Below are positions 33,499-42,605 of a stretch of 64,000 nucleotides of DNA, in pieces (the first letter of the stretch is position 1; the number at the start of each line of letters is the position of its first letter). The notes beneath the pieces are model-generated. The model had not been told where the DNA came from. It ran no database searches and saw only the letters and a program-made list of their open reading frames with translations. The position numbers and the translations under genes were made by a program. Source of the DNA: DIGJ01 sp041739345 (GTDB lineage Bacteria > Bacillota > Clostridia > Lachnospirales > Lachnospiraceae). The DNA lies in the NCBI GenBank assembly GCA_041739345.1, contig JBGSNZ010000001.1:56060-120059 (forward strand). Reading direction: 5' to 3'.

Positions 33499-35262
33499 AT
33501 GAGCAATAAAATTATAAAAACATTTGATCGGGTTTCACAGTTCGCAGAAAAAAACCTAAAGAATAAAAAAGAATTTGGAGAAGATGCAAGACTAGCTTTT
33601 AAAAGGCACTTAGACGACCTTAAACGGTCAGAAAAGAACGATCCCGAATTTCCGTATGAATTTATACAGGAAAAAGCAGAGGACATTATAGAACTTGCCA
33701 ACAAGTTAACGATAGCCGAAGGAGAAGGCGACGAGATATTCACATGCGCCGGATTTCAAGAGTTTATTTTAGGATCGCTTTTCGGATGGGTTCAAAAGGA
33801 AACAGGAAGGCGAAGATTTACCGATAGTTACGTACAAGTTGCAAGGCAGCAAGGGAAAAGCGTTCTAAACGCTATTCTAGGTATAAAATGTAGCAATTTC
33901 GATAACTACAATTACGGTCAAATTTATTGTACTGCCACAAAATCAGATCAAGCACGAATTGTATTAACTGAAATATCAAAATTCATTAATGCAGATACAG
34001 ACCTTCAAGAGGTTTTCACGATCCACGATTATAAAAGCGAGATCATAGGAAAGCTAACCAATACAGTTATTAAGGCGTTGGGGCGTGACACAAAGTCAAT
34101 AGATGGTTTCAGACCGTACTTAGGAATTGTAGACGAATACCACGCCCATAAAGATAACCAAATGTATAAGTTATTAAAGGGCGGTACAAGAAAGCTAAAA
34201 CAATCATTAATATCAGTAATAACAACGGCAGGTTTCAATTTGAATGCGCCTTGCTATGAATTATATAAGTATTGCCGGCGAGTTTTGCGAGGAATTGACA
34301 AAAACGACCGGCAATTTATTTATATCGCCCAAATGGATAGCACCGACGATATTTGGGATCGGAATAATTGGATTAAATGTTGTCCACTAACCGGAGAAGA
34401 TAGCGAATTAATATCGCAAATGATGGAAGATGCTAAAAAAGCTAAGTCCATGGGCGGCGAAGAATTACGAGATTTTTTAACAAAGTCTTTAAACATTTGG
34501 GTAACAAATTCAGAAACCGCATTTATAGATTTGGCAGAATGGGAGAAATGCGGAACTAAAAGAACGCTTGAAGATTTCAGAGGGAAAAAAGCAATATGCG
34601 GTTTGGATTTATCAAGCGGCGGCGATTTAACGTCATTGGTATTAGAGTTTCCTTTTGAAGATCCGGAAACCGGAGATAAAAGGTATTATTTATATTCACA
34701 TTCATTCATGCCAAAACGTCGCCTGCAGGAGCATATGGATAAAGAAGACAACGCACCGTATGTAATTTGGGAGCGTGAAGGGTTCTTAACCGTAACAACA
34801 GCAGCAGGAGGCATAAAAACAGATTACAAAACAATATTAGGACACCTACACAAGATCGTTGATGAATACGAGATAGATTTATCAACTATCGGTTATGATC
34901 CTCATAATGCGAGTGCTTTCTTATTAGATCTTGAAGATTTCGGGTGCGATCTAGTAGAAATCAAACAATCCGCTAGAAGTCTAAACGATGCAACGATAGA
35001 TTTTCAATTAGAAGTAAAGGCACATAATGTTGAATACGACGATAATAACAAACTTTTAACAAGATCTATGAATGATGCTATATTATCGGATCCGAATAGT
35101 TTCGGAGAGATAAAAATAGATAAAATGCTACAAAAAAATAGAATAGATCCATGCGACGCTACAATATGCGCCCATAAATTAGCGATGGGGATTGAAATAG
35201 AAGAGGTAACCGTAAACGATAGCGTGGAGGCATATTTAAAAATGATGGGTGGTGAGGAATAG
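33499..35262 (+). CDS. terL: Terminase large subunit
   Basis: This 587-residue protein carries ATPase Walker A ARQQGKS (about 115-121), Walker B LGIVDEYH (about 210-217), and a C-terminal RNase H-like nuclease with the first Asp in CGLDLSSGGDL (about 371-381) and IGYDPHNASAF further on. It cuts concatemeric DNA and pumps it into the head. The length and order (HNH-TerS-TerL-portal) are normal for HK97-type cos phages. It starts 8 bases after terS. Confidence 0.95.
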   Translation: MSNKIIKTFDRVSQFAEKNLKNKKEFGEDARLAFKRHLDDLKRSEKNDPEFPYEFIQEKAEDIIELANKLTIAEGEGDEIFTCAGFQEFILGSLFGWVQKETGRRRFTDSYVQVARQQGKSVLNAILGIKCSNFDNYNYGQIYCTATKSDQARIVLTEISKFINADTDLQEVFTIHDYKSEIIGKLTNTVIKALGRDTKSIDGFRPYLGIVDEYHAHKDNQMYKLLKGGTRKLKQSLISVITTAGFNLNAPCYELYKYCRRVLRGIDKNDRQFIYIAQMDSTDDIWDRNNWIKCCPLTGEDSELISQMMEDAKKAKSMGGEELRDFLTKSLNIWVTNSETAFIDLAEWEKCGTKRTLEDFRGKKAICGLDLSSGGDLTSLVLEFPFEDPETGDKRYYLYSHSFMPKRRLQEHMDKEDNAPYVIWEREGFLTVTTAAGGIKTDYKTILGHLHKIVDEYEIDLSTIGYDPHNASAFLLDLEDFGCDLVEIKQSARSLNDATIDFQLEVKAHNVEYDDNNKLLTRSMNDAILSDPNSFGEIKIDKMLQKNRIDPCDATICAHKLAMGIEIEEVTVNDSVEAYLKMMGGEE

Positions 35263-35264
35263 AA

Positions 35265-36536
35265 ATGGGAGATATAAACAAATACGCTAACATTATGATT
35301 GACAGAGGAAACGACACGGCAGCAGATTTAGCAGACGAGCGTTTATTAGAATGGTTAGGAATATCAACAACGCCGAAAAGCTTAATAAGTGAGGTTACTT
35401 ATTTTACTTGCCTAAAAATGTTAGCGGAAACATTAGGTAAGTTACCAATAAAATTTTATCAACAGACAGATAACGGAGTTACAAGGGCAGAGCATAACAA
35501 CGCATACGAATTATTAAGAAACCGTCCTAACCCATTAATGACACCTACAACATTTTGGAGCACGGTAGAGAATAACCGCAACCATTACGGAAACGCTTAC
35601 GTTTGGATCCGAAAGGAATTTATAAAAAAGAAATACGGCGGCGAACTAGTAATTAAGGATCTTTGGATCATGCAATCAAATTATGTAACGGTGATCGTAG
35701 ACGACAAAGGAATATTTGGAGCCAAAGGAGATATTTACTATTGGTATTCTGATAAACATAGTGGTGAAAAGTATGTATTTAGATCAGCCGACGTAATGCA
35801 CTTTAAAACTTCTCTATCATTTGACGGATTAACAGGCATGCCGGTGAGGGATATTCTAAAAGCAACAATAGAAGGCGGCTTACAAAGTCAAACATTCATG
35901 AATAATCTTTACAAGGGTGGCTTAACAGCAAGAGCAGCGTTACAATACACCGGCGACCTATCGCCAAAGCTAGAGAAACAATTGATAGCAAAGCTAGAAA
36001 GCTACGCTAACGGTGCAAACAATGCAGGTAAATTCGTACCGATCCCAATCGGAATGAAACTAGAACCGTTAAATATCAAACTAACAGAAAGCCAATTTTT
36101 CGAATTAAAGAAGTATACGGCATTACAGATAGCCGGAGCGTTTGGAATTAAGCCAAACCAAATTAACGATTATGAAAAGAGCAGTTATGCAAATAGTGAA
36201 ATGCAAAACATATCTTTTTATATTGATACCGAATTGTACATTTTAAAGCAGTACGAGGAGGAAATTAATTATAAAACGCTTGATCCTGCCGAACGACAGG
36301 AAGGAAAGTATTTTAAGTTTAACGAAAATGTTATCTTGCGTACAGATGCCAAAAGCCAAGCAACCATATTAACAGGGTTCGTACAAAACGGTATTTATAC
36401 ACCGAATGAGGCTAGAGCCTTTAAGGACATGCCAAAAATGGAAGGCGGCGACGAACTAATATGTAATGGAAATTATATAAAGGTAGCGCAAATAGGCAAA
36501 ATCGACAAGAAAGGAGGGGGAAACGGTGCCGAATAA
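35265..36536 (+). CDS. Portal protein (HK97 family)
   Basis: The 423-residue protein matches HK97-type portals: LISEVTYFTCLKMLAETLGK, ELLRNRPNPLMTPTTFWSTV, NGNAYVWI-like segment, and AFGIKPNQINDYEKSSYANS followed by ENVILRTDAK. The dodecameric portal forms the DNA entry vertex. It starts 2 bases after terL and overlaps the protease gene by 11 bases. Confidence 0.94.
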   Translation: MGDINKYANIMIDRGNDTAADLADERLLEWLGISTTPKSLISEVTYFTCLKMLAETLGKLPIKFYQQTDNGVTRAEHNNAYELLRNRPNPLMTPTTFWSTVENNRNHYGNAYVWIRKEFIKKKYGGELVIKDLWIMQSNYVTVIVDDKGIFGAKGDIYYWYSDKHSGEKYVFRSADVMHFKTSLSFDGLTGMPVRDILKATIEGGLQSQTFMNNLYKGGLTARAALQYTGDLSPKLEKQLIAKLESYANGANNAGKFVPIPIGMKLEPLNIKLTESQFFELKKYTALQIAGAFGIKPNQINDYEKSSYANSEMQNISFYIDTELYILKQYEEEINYKTLDPAERQEGKYFKFNENVILRTDAKSQATILTGFVQNGIYTPNEARAFKDMPKMEGGDELICNGNYIKVAQIGKIDKKGGGNGAE

Positions 36537-37380
36537 AATTCTTGCATTACAAAAAAAAGACAAGAGAACAAACATATTAAAAAAAGTTGGTTCGATTGAA
36601 ATTAGAAATCAGACAGAAACGGCGGCAGAGTTGTGTTTTTACGGAGATATCAACAGCGAAAGTTTAGGAGAGTGGCAAAAATACTATCCGGACGATAAAG
36701 CACCGAAAGACGTTCAAGACTTCTTAACACAGTTGGACGACGTAGAAGAAATTAACGTACATATCAACAGCGGAGGCGGCAGCGTATTTGGTGGAATTGC
36801 CATTTACAACATTCTTAAAAGCCACAAAGCAAAGATCAATGTTTACGTTGATGGAATAGCAGCAAGTATAGCAAGCGTTATCATGTGCGCAGGAGATACA
36901 ATCTATATTCCAAAAAATGCAATGGTAATGATACACAAGCCGTTATCATGGTGCGGCGGCAATGCTGACGATATGAGAAAAGAGGCTGACGTATTAGACC
37001 AATGCCAAAAAGTTATTTTAAATACTTACATGCAGAAAGCAAAAGAAGGTGTAACAGAAGAAACCATAAATAGTCTTATAAATGCCGAAACATGGAAAAA
37101 CGGAGCCGAGTGGATGGAGTTTTTCGACATTGAAACAACGGAAAGCAAAGAAATAGCAGCATGTGCAAGCGACTATTTTGATAATTACGAACATTTACCG
37201 GACACTTTAAAGCCAAAAGATCAATCAAATTCAGTTAACATTGATGATCTAGCCGATAAAGTTGTTACAAAGGTATTGGCAGCATTGAAAAAGCCAATGG
37301 ATCCGGACAACAAGCCGGACGATAATACAGAGTTAGAGCAACTAAAAGCAGCGATATTAGAGGATTTAGATTTAATCTAA
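36526..37380 (+). CDS. Head maturation protease (ClpP/S14 type)
   Basis: The 284-residue protein has the ClpP-like INSGGGSVFGGIAIYNILK, nucleophile Ser in DGIAASIASVIMCAGD, and His in MVMIHKPLSWCGG. It removes scaffold during capsid maturation. The first codon is GTG (36526) within the portal gene's end, and the first ATG is much later. A C-terminal extension (about 230-284) may be a scaffold-like part. Confidence 0.92.
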   Translation: MPNKILALQKKDKRTNILKKVGSIEIRNQTETAAELCFYGDINSESLGEWQKYYPDDKAPKDVQDFLTQLDDVEEINVHINSGGGSVFGGIAIYNILKSHKAKINVYVDGIAASIASVIMCAGDTIYIPKNAMVMIHKPLSWCGGNADDMRKEADVLDQCQKVILNTYMQKAKEGVTEETINSLINAETWKNGAEWMEFFDIETTESKEIAACASDYFDNYEHLPDTLKPKDQSNSVNIDDLADKVVTKVLAALKKPMDPDNKPDDNTELEQLKAAILEDLDLI

Positions 37381-37417
37381 GTTCTTTTTTTACGCCAAAA
37401 ACAAGGAGGGTTCATAA

Positions 37418-38746
37418 ATGAACGAAGAATTAAAAAAATTACTTGACAGTATCAAGAACAAAAAGCAGCAAGTAAAAGATTTTGCAGGAGCAGGAAAGAT
37501 TGAAGATGCAACAAAGGCAAAGGGTGAATTAAAAGACCTGCAAGCACAATTCGATTTACTCTATGATTTAGAGGACGACGCACAAATCGACATCGAAGGA
37601 AAAATTAACAAAGGAACCGCTAAAATAGTGCTTGACGAAGTAAAAAAGGTAACAAACGCATTTGTTAACGCTATCAAGGCGGCTATTAGCAAGACAGATT
37701 TAACAATTGAGGATAAAGAAATCTTAAACTCAATGAATGAAACCAAACCGGAGGACGGAGCGTTAACAGTTCCTAAAGACATTCGAACCGCAATTAAGGA
37801 ATTAAGACGATCCGAGGACGCATTAGAAAATTTGGTAAACATTGAAACAGTAAGCACGCTTACCGGCAGCAGGGTTATTGAGAGATACGCAGATCAAACA
37901 CCGTTCGATAATGTGGAAGAGGCGGCAGAGTTTCCGGATGTTTCTACACCGCAATTTGATAACATTGAGTACAAGGTTAAGAAAAAGGGCGGCATTTTGA
38001 AAGTAACACAGGAACTTTTATCAGATACAGCAGAAAACATTATTGCATATCTGAAAAAATGGATTGCTAAGAAATCAAAAGCAACAAGAAACTTTATGAT
38101 CGTTGCAAAGATCAAGGAAATGACAGCTAATGCAGAGGTAGCAATTAGCGGATTGGACGATTTAAAGAAGATATTCAATATTATGTTAGATCCTGCCATT
38201 GCATTAGGTGCAATCGCAGTAACAAACCAAGACGGTTATAATTGGCTTGACACATTAAAGGATAGCGACGGTAAATACATTTTACAGCCGGATCCTACAA
38301 AGCCAACACAAACGTTATTATTTGGTAAATATCCAATTACCAAAGTAAGCAATAGAACATTGCCAAGTAAATTAGCAACAGGAGGCTACAAAGTGCCTAT
38401 TGTATGTGGAGATCTAAAAGAGGCTATTACAATCTTTGATCGTGAAACACTTACAATCGACATTTCGAGCGTAGCAGGAAACCTATGGAATACAGATCAG
38501 ACCGGCATCAAAGTTAGGGAAAGACTTGATATTAAAGCCGTTGACGCCGAGGCTATTATTATGGCCGAACATTTAATTGTTACTGACACGGACAATAGCG
38601 GAAAGTATTCGCAGGCTGAACTAGATGCTATGACAAAGGAACAGATCTTAGCATTAGCTACCCAATTAGGGTACGTTTTAGTAGTAACTGACGCAAACGC
38701 CAAGGCTGAAATTGTCGCAGATTTCTTAGCAAAACAGCCGGCGTAA
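37418..38746 (+). CDS. Major capsid protein (HK97 fold) with C-terminal extra domain
   Basis: Residues 1-110 form a helical, charged scaffold/delta domain (KKQQVKDFAGAGKIEDATKA). The HK97-fold body follows (about 110-385, with VPKDIRTAIKELRRSEDALE and KKKGGILKVTQELLSDTAEN). The last ~50 residues (YSQAELDAMTKEQILALATQ and following) look like an added helix-extended-helix/SAP-like domain that may sit on the capsid surface. Shine-Dalgarno AAGGAGGG precedes the ATG. A strong terminator follows. Confidence 0.93.
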   Translation: MNEELKKLLDSIKNKKQQVKDFAGAGKIEDATKAKGELKDLQAQFDLLYDLEDDAQIDIEGKINKGTAKIVLDEVKKVTNAFVNAIKAAISKTDLTIEDKEILNSMNETKPEDGALTVPKDIRTAIKELRRSEDALENLVNIETVSTLTGSRVIERYADQTPFDNVEEAAEFPDVSTPQFDNIEYKVKKKGGILKVTQELLSDTAENIIAYLKKWIAKKSKATRNFMIVAKIKEMTANAEVAISGLDDLKKIFNIMLDPAIALGAIAVTNQDGYNWLDTLKDSDGKYILQPDPTKPTQTLLFGKYPITKVSNRTLPSKLATGGYKVPIVCGDLKEAITIFDRETLTIDISSVAGNLWNTDQTGIKVRERLDIKAVDAEAIIMAEHLIVTDTDNSGKYSQAELDAMTKEQILALATQLGYVLVVTDANAKAEIVADFLAKQPA

Positions 38747-38766
38747 TAGAACGAATTAACATGATG

Positions 38767-38791
38767 GCGGCAGGACAATCCTGCCGCTTTT
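38767..38791 (+). terminator. Terminator after the capsid gene
   Basis: GCGGCAGG (38767-38774) pairs with CCTGCCGC (38780-38787) over a 5-nt loop, followed by TTTT. It would raise capsid expression relative to downstream connector genes. Confidence 0.75.
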
Positions 38792-38804
38792 AAGGCGGTG
38801 CAAT

Positions 38805-39119
38805 ATGAGTATAATCAAAATGGACGAATTGGAACAGTATGCAAGAATTGATTTAGACAAAAACGACGAGGCATACCAAAAAGAATTAAATTTGCTCAAC
38901 ATGCTAATAACGGCAGCAGAGCAATATTTAATAAATGCCACAGGAAAAGAATATCTAGCTACGGACGCCGAGGGGAAAACCATTGATTACTCTTTGGAAA
39001 AAGTGTATTTACAGTTACTTATTTCCTATTGGTACGAAAAAAGAACACCGGTGGGGAACGTTGGCGAGGATTTCAGCTTTATGACTAAATCACTTATGCT
39101 GCAATTACAAAATAAGTAG
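38805..39119 (+). CDS. Head-tail connector (gp6-like)
   Basis: This 104-residue helical protein has MDELEQYARIDLDKNDEAYQ, LLNMLITAAEQYLINATGK and a C-terminal WYEKRTPVG, the pattern of HK97 gp6/YqbG-like connectors that attach under the portal. ATG follows AAGGCGGTG. Confidence 0.85.
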   Translation: MSIIKMDELEQYARIDLDKNDEAYQKELNLLNMLITAAEQYLINATGKEYLATDAEGKTIDYSLEKVYLQLLISYWYEKRTPVGNVGEDFSFMTKSLMLQLQNK

Positions 39120-39124
39120 GTGAT

Positions 39125-39472
39125 ATGATGGATATAGGCAGAACAAATAAACGAATTACGTTTTACCGGTATGAAGAAAAAGAAAATGCTTTATTACAGA
39201 AAGAACAGGTTTTGACAGCCGTAAAAACGGTTTGGGCGAGCGTGGAGCCAACAAGAGGCAGGGAGTACCAAGAGGCGCAGCGAATTAGACCGGAATTAAC
39301 TTATAAAATAACCATGCGATATTTTAAAAATATTACGCCGGATATGTATATTAAGTTTAAAGAACGATATTTCGAAATGGTTTCTATCATAAACGTTAGG
39401 GAAAAAAACGAAATGTTAGAAATTGTATGTACCGAAAAGATCGAAAAGAAAGAGGCGGTTGTAAATGGCTAG
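39125..39472 (+). CDS. Head closure/head-tail adaptor protein
   Basis: The protein has 115 residues. NKRITFYRYEEKENALLQKE and VWASVEPTRGREYQEAQRIR are typical of SPP1 gp16-like phage head-tail adaptors. The product ends with a strand pair (MLEIVCTEKIEKK). Tandem ATG codons lie at 39125 and 39128 after TAGGTGAT. It overlaps the next gene by 8 bases. Confidence 0.85.
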   Translation: MMDIGRTNKRITFYRYEEKENALLQKEQVLTAVKTVWASVEPTRGREYQEAQRIRPELTYKITMRYFKNITPDMYIKFKERYFEMVSIINVREKNEMLEIVCTEKIEKKEAVVNG

Positions 39473-39905
39473 TGATTGGAATTTTGAAACAACCGGTTTG
39501 TTCGAGTTGGAAAGAGATTTAACAAAAGCTATCAAGCAATGCCCCGAACAGGCAAAAGAAACACTTAAAACGTTAGGACAGGACTTTAAAAAATCTGCCA
39601 AGAAAAAAGCAAATTCAGAATTGAAATCACATGAACGTGCATCAGATCAGAAAAACAAAGCCATAAAAAGAAAATGGGGATCCAAGGTTATTGATGAAGG
39701 CGTAGGAATGACATCACTTATATATAATTCAGCAAGGCACTTTCATTTAATCGAAAACGGTCACAATCTCGTAAGAGGTGGCAGGGTAGTAGGATTTGTA
39801 GCCGGCAAGCACATCATGGAAAAAACGAGGCAAGATTATTCGAATGTAGTACCGGAAACATTTGAAAAAATGGTTGATAATATTTTAAAAGGGTGTGATT
39901 TATAG
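39465..39905 (+). CDS. HK97 gp10-like minor head-tail protein
   Basis: The 146-residue protein has the gp10 pattern: GLFELERDLTKAIKQCPEQA, a Lys-rich middle, GVGMTSLIYNSARHFHLIENG and a helical end. It belongs to the neck between portal ring and tail. Overlap of one base with the next gene. Confidence 0.85.
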   Translation: MASDWNFETTGLFELERDLTKAIKQCPEQAKETLKTLGQDFKKSAKKKANSELKSHERASDQKNKAIKRKWGSKVIDEGVGMTSLIYNSARHFHLIENGHNLVRGGRVVGFVAGKHIMEKTRQDYSNVVPETFEKMVDNILKGCDL

Positions 39906-40345
39906 TGAAATTAACCAACATCAAGATAGCGATCAATAGCTTGTTAAAGTCAAAATATCCCGAACCGGATTATACAATATACGGAAAGGAGATAAGAGAA
40001 GGCTACGGTACACCGTCATTCTTTACGGAAATTGTAGACGGAGGCGACAGGGCAGAAACAAAGAATTTTTCAAGCGGTAGAAAAACAATTAAAATAACAT
40101 ATTTCCAAGAGAAAACAAACGAATTAGACCAATTGCAAAAGGTTGACGAAATAAAAGACCTTTTCGGGTTGGTTTTTTTAGTTGGCGAAAGAAAATTAAC
40201 GGTTGGAGAATTTTCACATGATTACGTTGGAGAGTATTCGGACATTTTGCAAATTAGCATTGACTTTGAATACAAGGAAAATACAACCAAGGAAGAAACA
40301 GGAGATATAGCAGCAGAAATAAACACGAACATAGCACAGAGTTAG
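39905..40345 (+). CDS. Tail completion/terminator protein
   Basis: The 146-residue protein (GTG start, 39905) has YTIYGKEIREGYGTPSFFTE and the strand KTIKITYFQEKTNELDQLQK, as in PBSX-like tail terminator proteins (YqbJ/XkdJ group). It should cap the tail and dock it to the head. The position between gp10-like and sheath genes agrees. Confidence 0.75.
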   Translation: MKLTNIKIAINSLLKSKYPEPDYTIYGKEIREGYGTPSFFTEIVDGGDRAETKNFSSGRKTIKITYFQEKTNELDQLQKVDEIKDLFGLVFLVGERKLTVGEFSHDYVGEYSDILQISIDFEYKENTTKEETGDIAAEINTNIAQS

Positions 40346-40360
40346 AAAGGAGTTTTTAAG

Positions 40361-41488
40361 ATGGGCGCACCAAATATTAATATCAGCTTTATCGAAAAAG
40401 CCATTACAGCCATTACAAGAGGCGAAAGAGGAATAGTAATGCTTTTAGTAAAAGATACTTTAGTAGCACCGGCAGTAAATCCGGTAACGGTTGTTTTAGA
40501 AAGTGATATTCCAAGCACTTTAAGCGACACAACCAAAGAACAAATCAAACTTGCATCTATTGGATATATCAATGCACCAAAAAAAGTATTAGTTTATTGC
40601 ATGGGTATAGCAACCGGAGCAGATGCGTTAACGGTATCAGCAGGCTATACAACAGCATTGGCAGCAATCGAAACGATCAAATTTGATTATTTAGCAATTC
40701 CGACGGTTCAAACAGACGCCAAGGCACAAGACATTGCTACATGGATCAAAGCAATGCGTGGCACAAAGAAAAAGAAAGTTAAAGCGGTTTTGCCAAATGT
40801 ATCAGCAGACAGCGAGGGCGTTATTAACTACACCATCGAAAAGAATGTCAAAACAGAAACTACAACCGGAGCAGACGGAACAAAAACAACGGCTGACACG
40901 ATTTACACAGCAGAACAATATTGCAGCAGAATAGCAGGATTGATCGCAGGAACGCCTTTGACAATATCGTGCACATATGCACCGTTAAGTGAATTATCAG
41001 ATTGCACTAGACTTAACGACATCGATACACCGGTAGACGAAGGGGAGTTCATTCTTTTCTATGACGGAGAAAAAGTAAAGGTAGTAAGAGGCGTAAATAG
41101 TTTTGTAACTACAATCGAGGGTAAAGGTGATAGCTTTAAAAAGATAAAGATTGTCGATGCTATGGACATGATTAACGATGATATCACCAAGACCGCACAA
41201 GACAGCTACTTAGGTAAATACGCAAATTCTTATAATAACAAATGCGTTCTCATGACAGCGATTAGCGGTTATTTCATGCAGCTACTTAAAGATGGCGTTA
41301 TATCTAGCTATTCGGTTGATATTGATTTAGAGGCGCAGGCAATTTACTTACAATCAAAAGGCATTAACACATCGGAAATGACAGAGGATGAAATAAGGAT
41401 CGCAGACACAGGATCTAAAGTTTTCCTAGTAGGAAACGTTAAGATCCTAGATGCTATCGAAGATATCGCAATGCCTATCTATATCTAA
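40361..41488 (+). CDS. Tail sheath protein (XkdK-like)
   Basis: This 375-residue protein has the sheath family start (GAPNINISFIEKAITAITRG, R-G-E-R-G-I-V) and the C-terminal domain with DAMDMINDDITKTAQDSYLG, YANSYNNKCVLMTAISGYF and the final KILDAIEDIAMPIYI strand. It forms the contractile outer tube, which proves myovirus-type morphology. ATG follows AAAGGAG. The tube gene begins 20 bases downstream. Confidence 0.95.
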   Translation: MGAPNINISFIEKAITAITRGERGIVMLLVKDTLVAPAVNPVTVVLESDIPSTLSDTTKEQIKLASIGYINAPKKVLVYCMGIATGADALTVSAGYTTALAAIETIKFDYLAIPTVQTDAKAQDIATWIKAMRGTKKKKVKAVLPNVSADSEGVINYTIEKNVKTETTTGADGTKTTADTIYTAEQYCSRIAGLIAGTPLTISCTYAPLSELSDCTRLNDIDTPVDEGEFILFYDGEKVKVVRGVNSFVTTIEGKGDSFKKIKIVDAMDMINDDITKTAQDSYLGKYANSYNNKCVLMTAISGYFMQLLKDGVISSYSVDIDLEAQAIYLQSKGINTSEMTEDEIRIADTGSKVFLVGNVKILDAIEDIAMPIYI

Positions 41489-41508
41489 TTTTAAGGAGGT
41501 AAAGGAAA

Positions 41509-41940
41509 ATGAACGGATTTAGACCGGAACAGGTTATTAACGGAACATGGGGCGAGGTTTGGTTTGATGGCGAATATCTAGCACAAGTAACCGCATGCAA
41601 AGCAGAGGTAGGGTTTAAGAAAACAGCAATTACACAATGTCAAAGCCTTATCGACGGACAAAAGATAACAGGGTTAGAGCCAAAGGGCGAAATTAAGATG
41701 CATCATATTAATTCGTTTGTAATGAATAAAGTTGGAGCAGCAGTTAAGGCAGGAAAAACACCGACACATACCATTATATCAAACGTGAACGATCCGGACG
41801 CATTAGGAGCAGAAAGAGTAGCGTATTACTATTGCGTACTTGATAAACTGATCCTTGCGGATTGGGAGGCAGGGAAGAATTGCGAAGAAAGTTATAGCTT
41901 TACGTTTGGAGATTGGGAACCACTACAAACCATTAAATAA
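41509..41940 (+). CDS. Tail tube protein (XkdM-like)
   Basis: The 143-residue protein has INGTWGEVWFDGEYLAQVTA and the KGEIKMHHINS core, and ends FTFGDWEPLQTIK, all features of PBSX XkdM-type tube proteins. It forms the inner tube through which DNA passes. ATG follows TAAGGAGG. A terminator follows, as expected for the highly expressed sheath-tube pair. Confidence 0.93.
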   Translation: MNGFRPEQVINGTWGEVWFDGEYLAQVTACKAEVGFKKTAITQCQSLIDGQKITGLEPKGEIKMHHINSFVMNKVGAAVKAGKTPTHTIISNVNDPDALGAERVAYYYCVLDKLILADWEAGKNCEESYSFTFGDWEPLQTIK

Positions 41941-41961
41941 TTAAATACTTGTAGACATGTT

Positions 41962-41988
41962 GAGGCTGCCAAAGTTGCAGCCTCTTTT
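41962..41988 (+). terminator. Terminator after sheath and tube genes
   Basis: GAGGCTGC (41962-41969) pairs with GCAGCCTC (41977-41984) over a 7-nt loop, followed by TTTT. Confidence 0.8.
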
Positions 41989-42013
41989 ATTTTGAGATAA
42001 GGAGATTACAACC

Positions 42014-42421
42014 ATGAATTTAGTTGAGAAGTTAATAGCGGTAGATAAAAAGGAATTTGAAAAAATCGAAACAAAGGAATTATCAAGTAAGGCACTAACA
42101 AAACTTTTGGGAGAAAACGCAAAAGTTAAGATCCAAGCAGTAGACGGCGATCTTTTCGGGGCATTGAGCGCAAGCGGACTAGACGAAGACGGAGAAGTAG
42201 ATTACGGCAGAGCGTTTAGCACAAACGCTAAGATTGCAGCAGCCGGAATTATTGAACCAAATTTAAAAGACGACGCTTTATTAAGACACGTTGGAGCCGC
42301 TACACCTGCAGACGCAGCAAAGAAAATTTTCAAAGGCGAGATTAACAGGATCGCAACCGAAATTTCGGAATTAAGCGGATTTAAGTCAGAAGAAACGACG
42401 GATAAAGAAGTAAAAAACTAA
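42014..42421 (+). CDS. Tail assembly chaperone, short form (XkdN-like)
   Basis: The 135-residue protein has NLVEKLIAVDKKEFEKIETK, EVDYGRAFSTNAKIAAAGII and a charged C-terminus, as in XkdN-like chaperones. It would wrap the tape-measure protein until the tube forms. The last sense codons before TAA are the slippery heptamer A AAA AAC (42412-42418), so a -1 shift makes a 196-residue long form together with the frame ending at 42603. Confidence 0.85.
   Translation: MNLVEKLIAVDKKEFEKIETKELSSKALTKLLGENAKVKIQAVDGDLFGALSASGLDEDGEVDYGRAFSTNAKIAAAGIIEPNLKDDALLRHVGAATPADAAKKIFKGEINRIATEISELSGFKSEETTDKEVKN
42412..42418 (+). promoter_or_regulatory. Programmed -1 frameshift site
   Basis: The heptamer A AAA AAC lies in the zero frame (GTA AAA AAC TAA) directly before the stop of the short chaperone. 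A -1 slip continues CTA ATT GAA AGC into the frame of the downstream ORF without a stop. This is the known arrangement for tail-chaperone pairs (G/GT of lambda type). Confidence 0.8.
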
Positions 42422-42603
42422 TTGAAAGCGATAGAGAGGTACAAATGGATTACCTACACTATCGCTTTAAAAATTGGAAACCGTTTGAATATATGAGCCT
42501 GCCCGAAGGTCAAAAAAGGATCGCAAGGGTATACATGAGGCAGGAATTAGAAGATAAGGACGAAGTTAACGATCAAATCAAAAAAGCATTTGGAGGTGAA
42601 TAG
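42418..42603 (+). CDS. Frameshift extension of the tail assembly chaperone
   Basis: This 61-codon frame has its own ATG at 42445 (after AGAGAGGTAC), but is in phase with the -1 frame from the slippery site. The product (LHYRFKNWKPFEYMSLPEG, then IARVYMRQELEDKDEVN) resembles the second, T-like part of chaperone pairs, which binds tube protein. It ends 2 bases before the tape-measure start. It may be made both as fusion and alone. Confidence 0.75.
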   Translation, partial: LIESDREVQMDYLHYRFKNWKPFEYMSLPEGQKRIARVYMRQELEDKDEVNDQIKKAFGGE

Positions 42604-42605
42604 GC

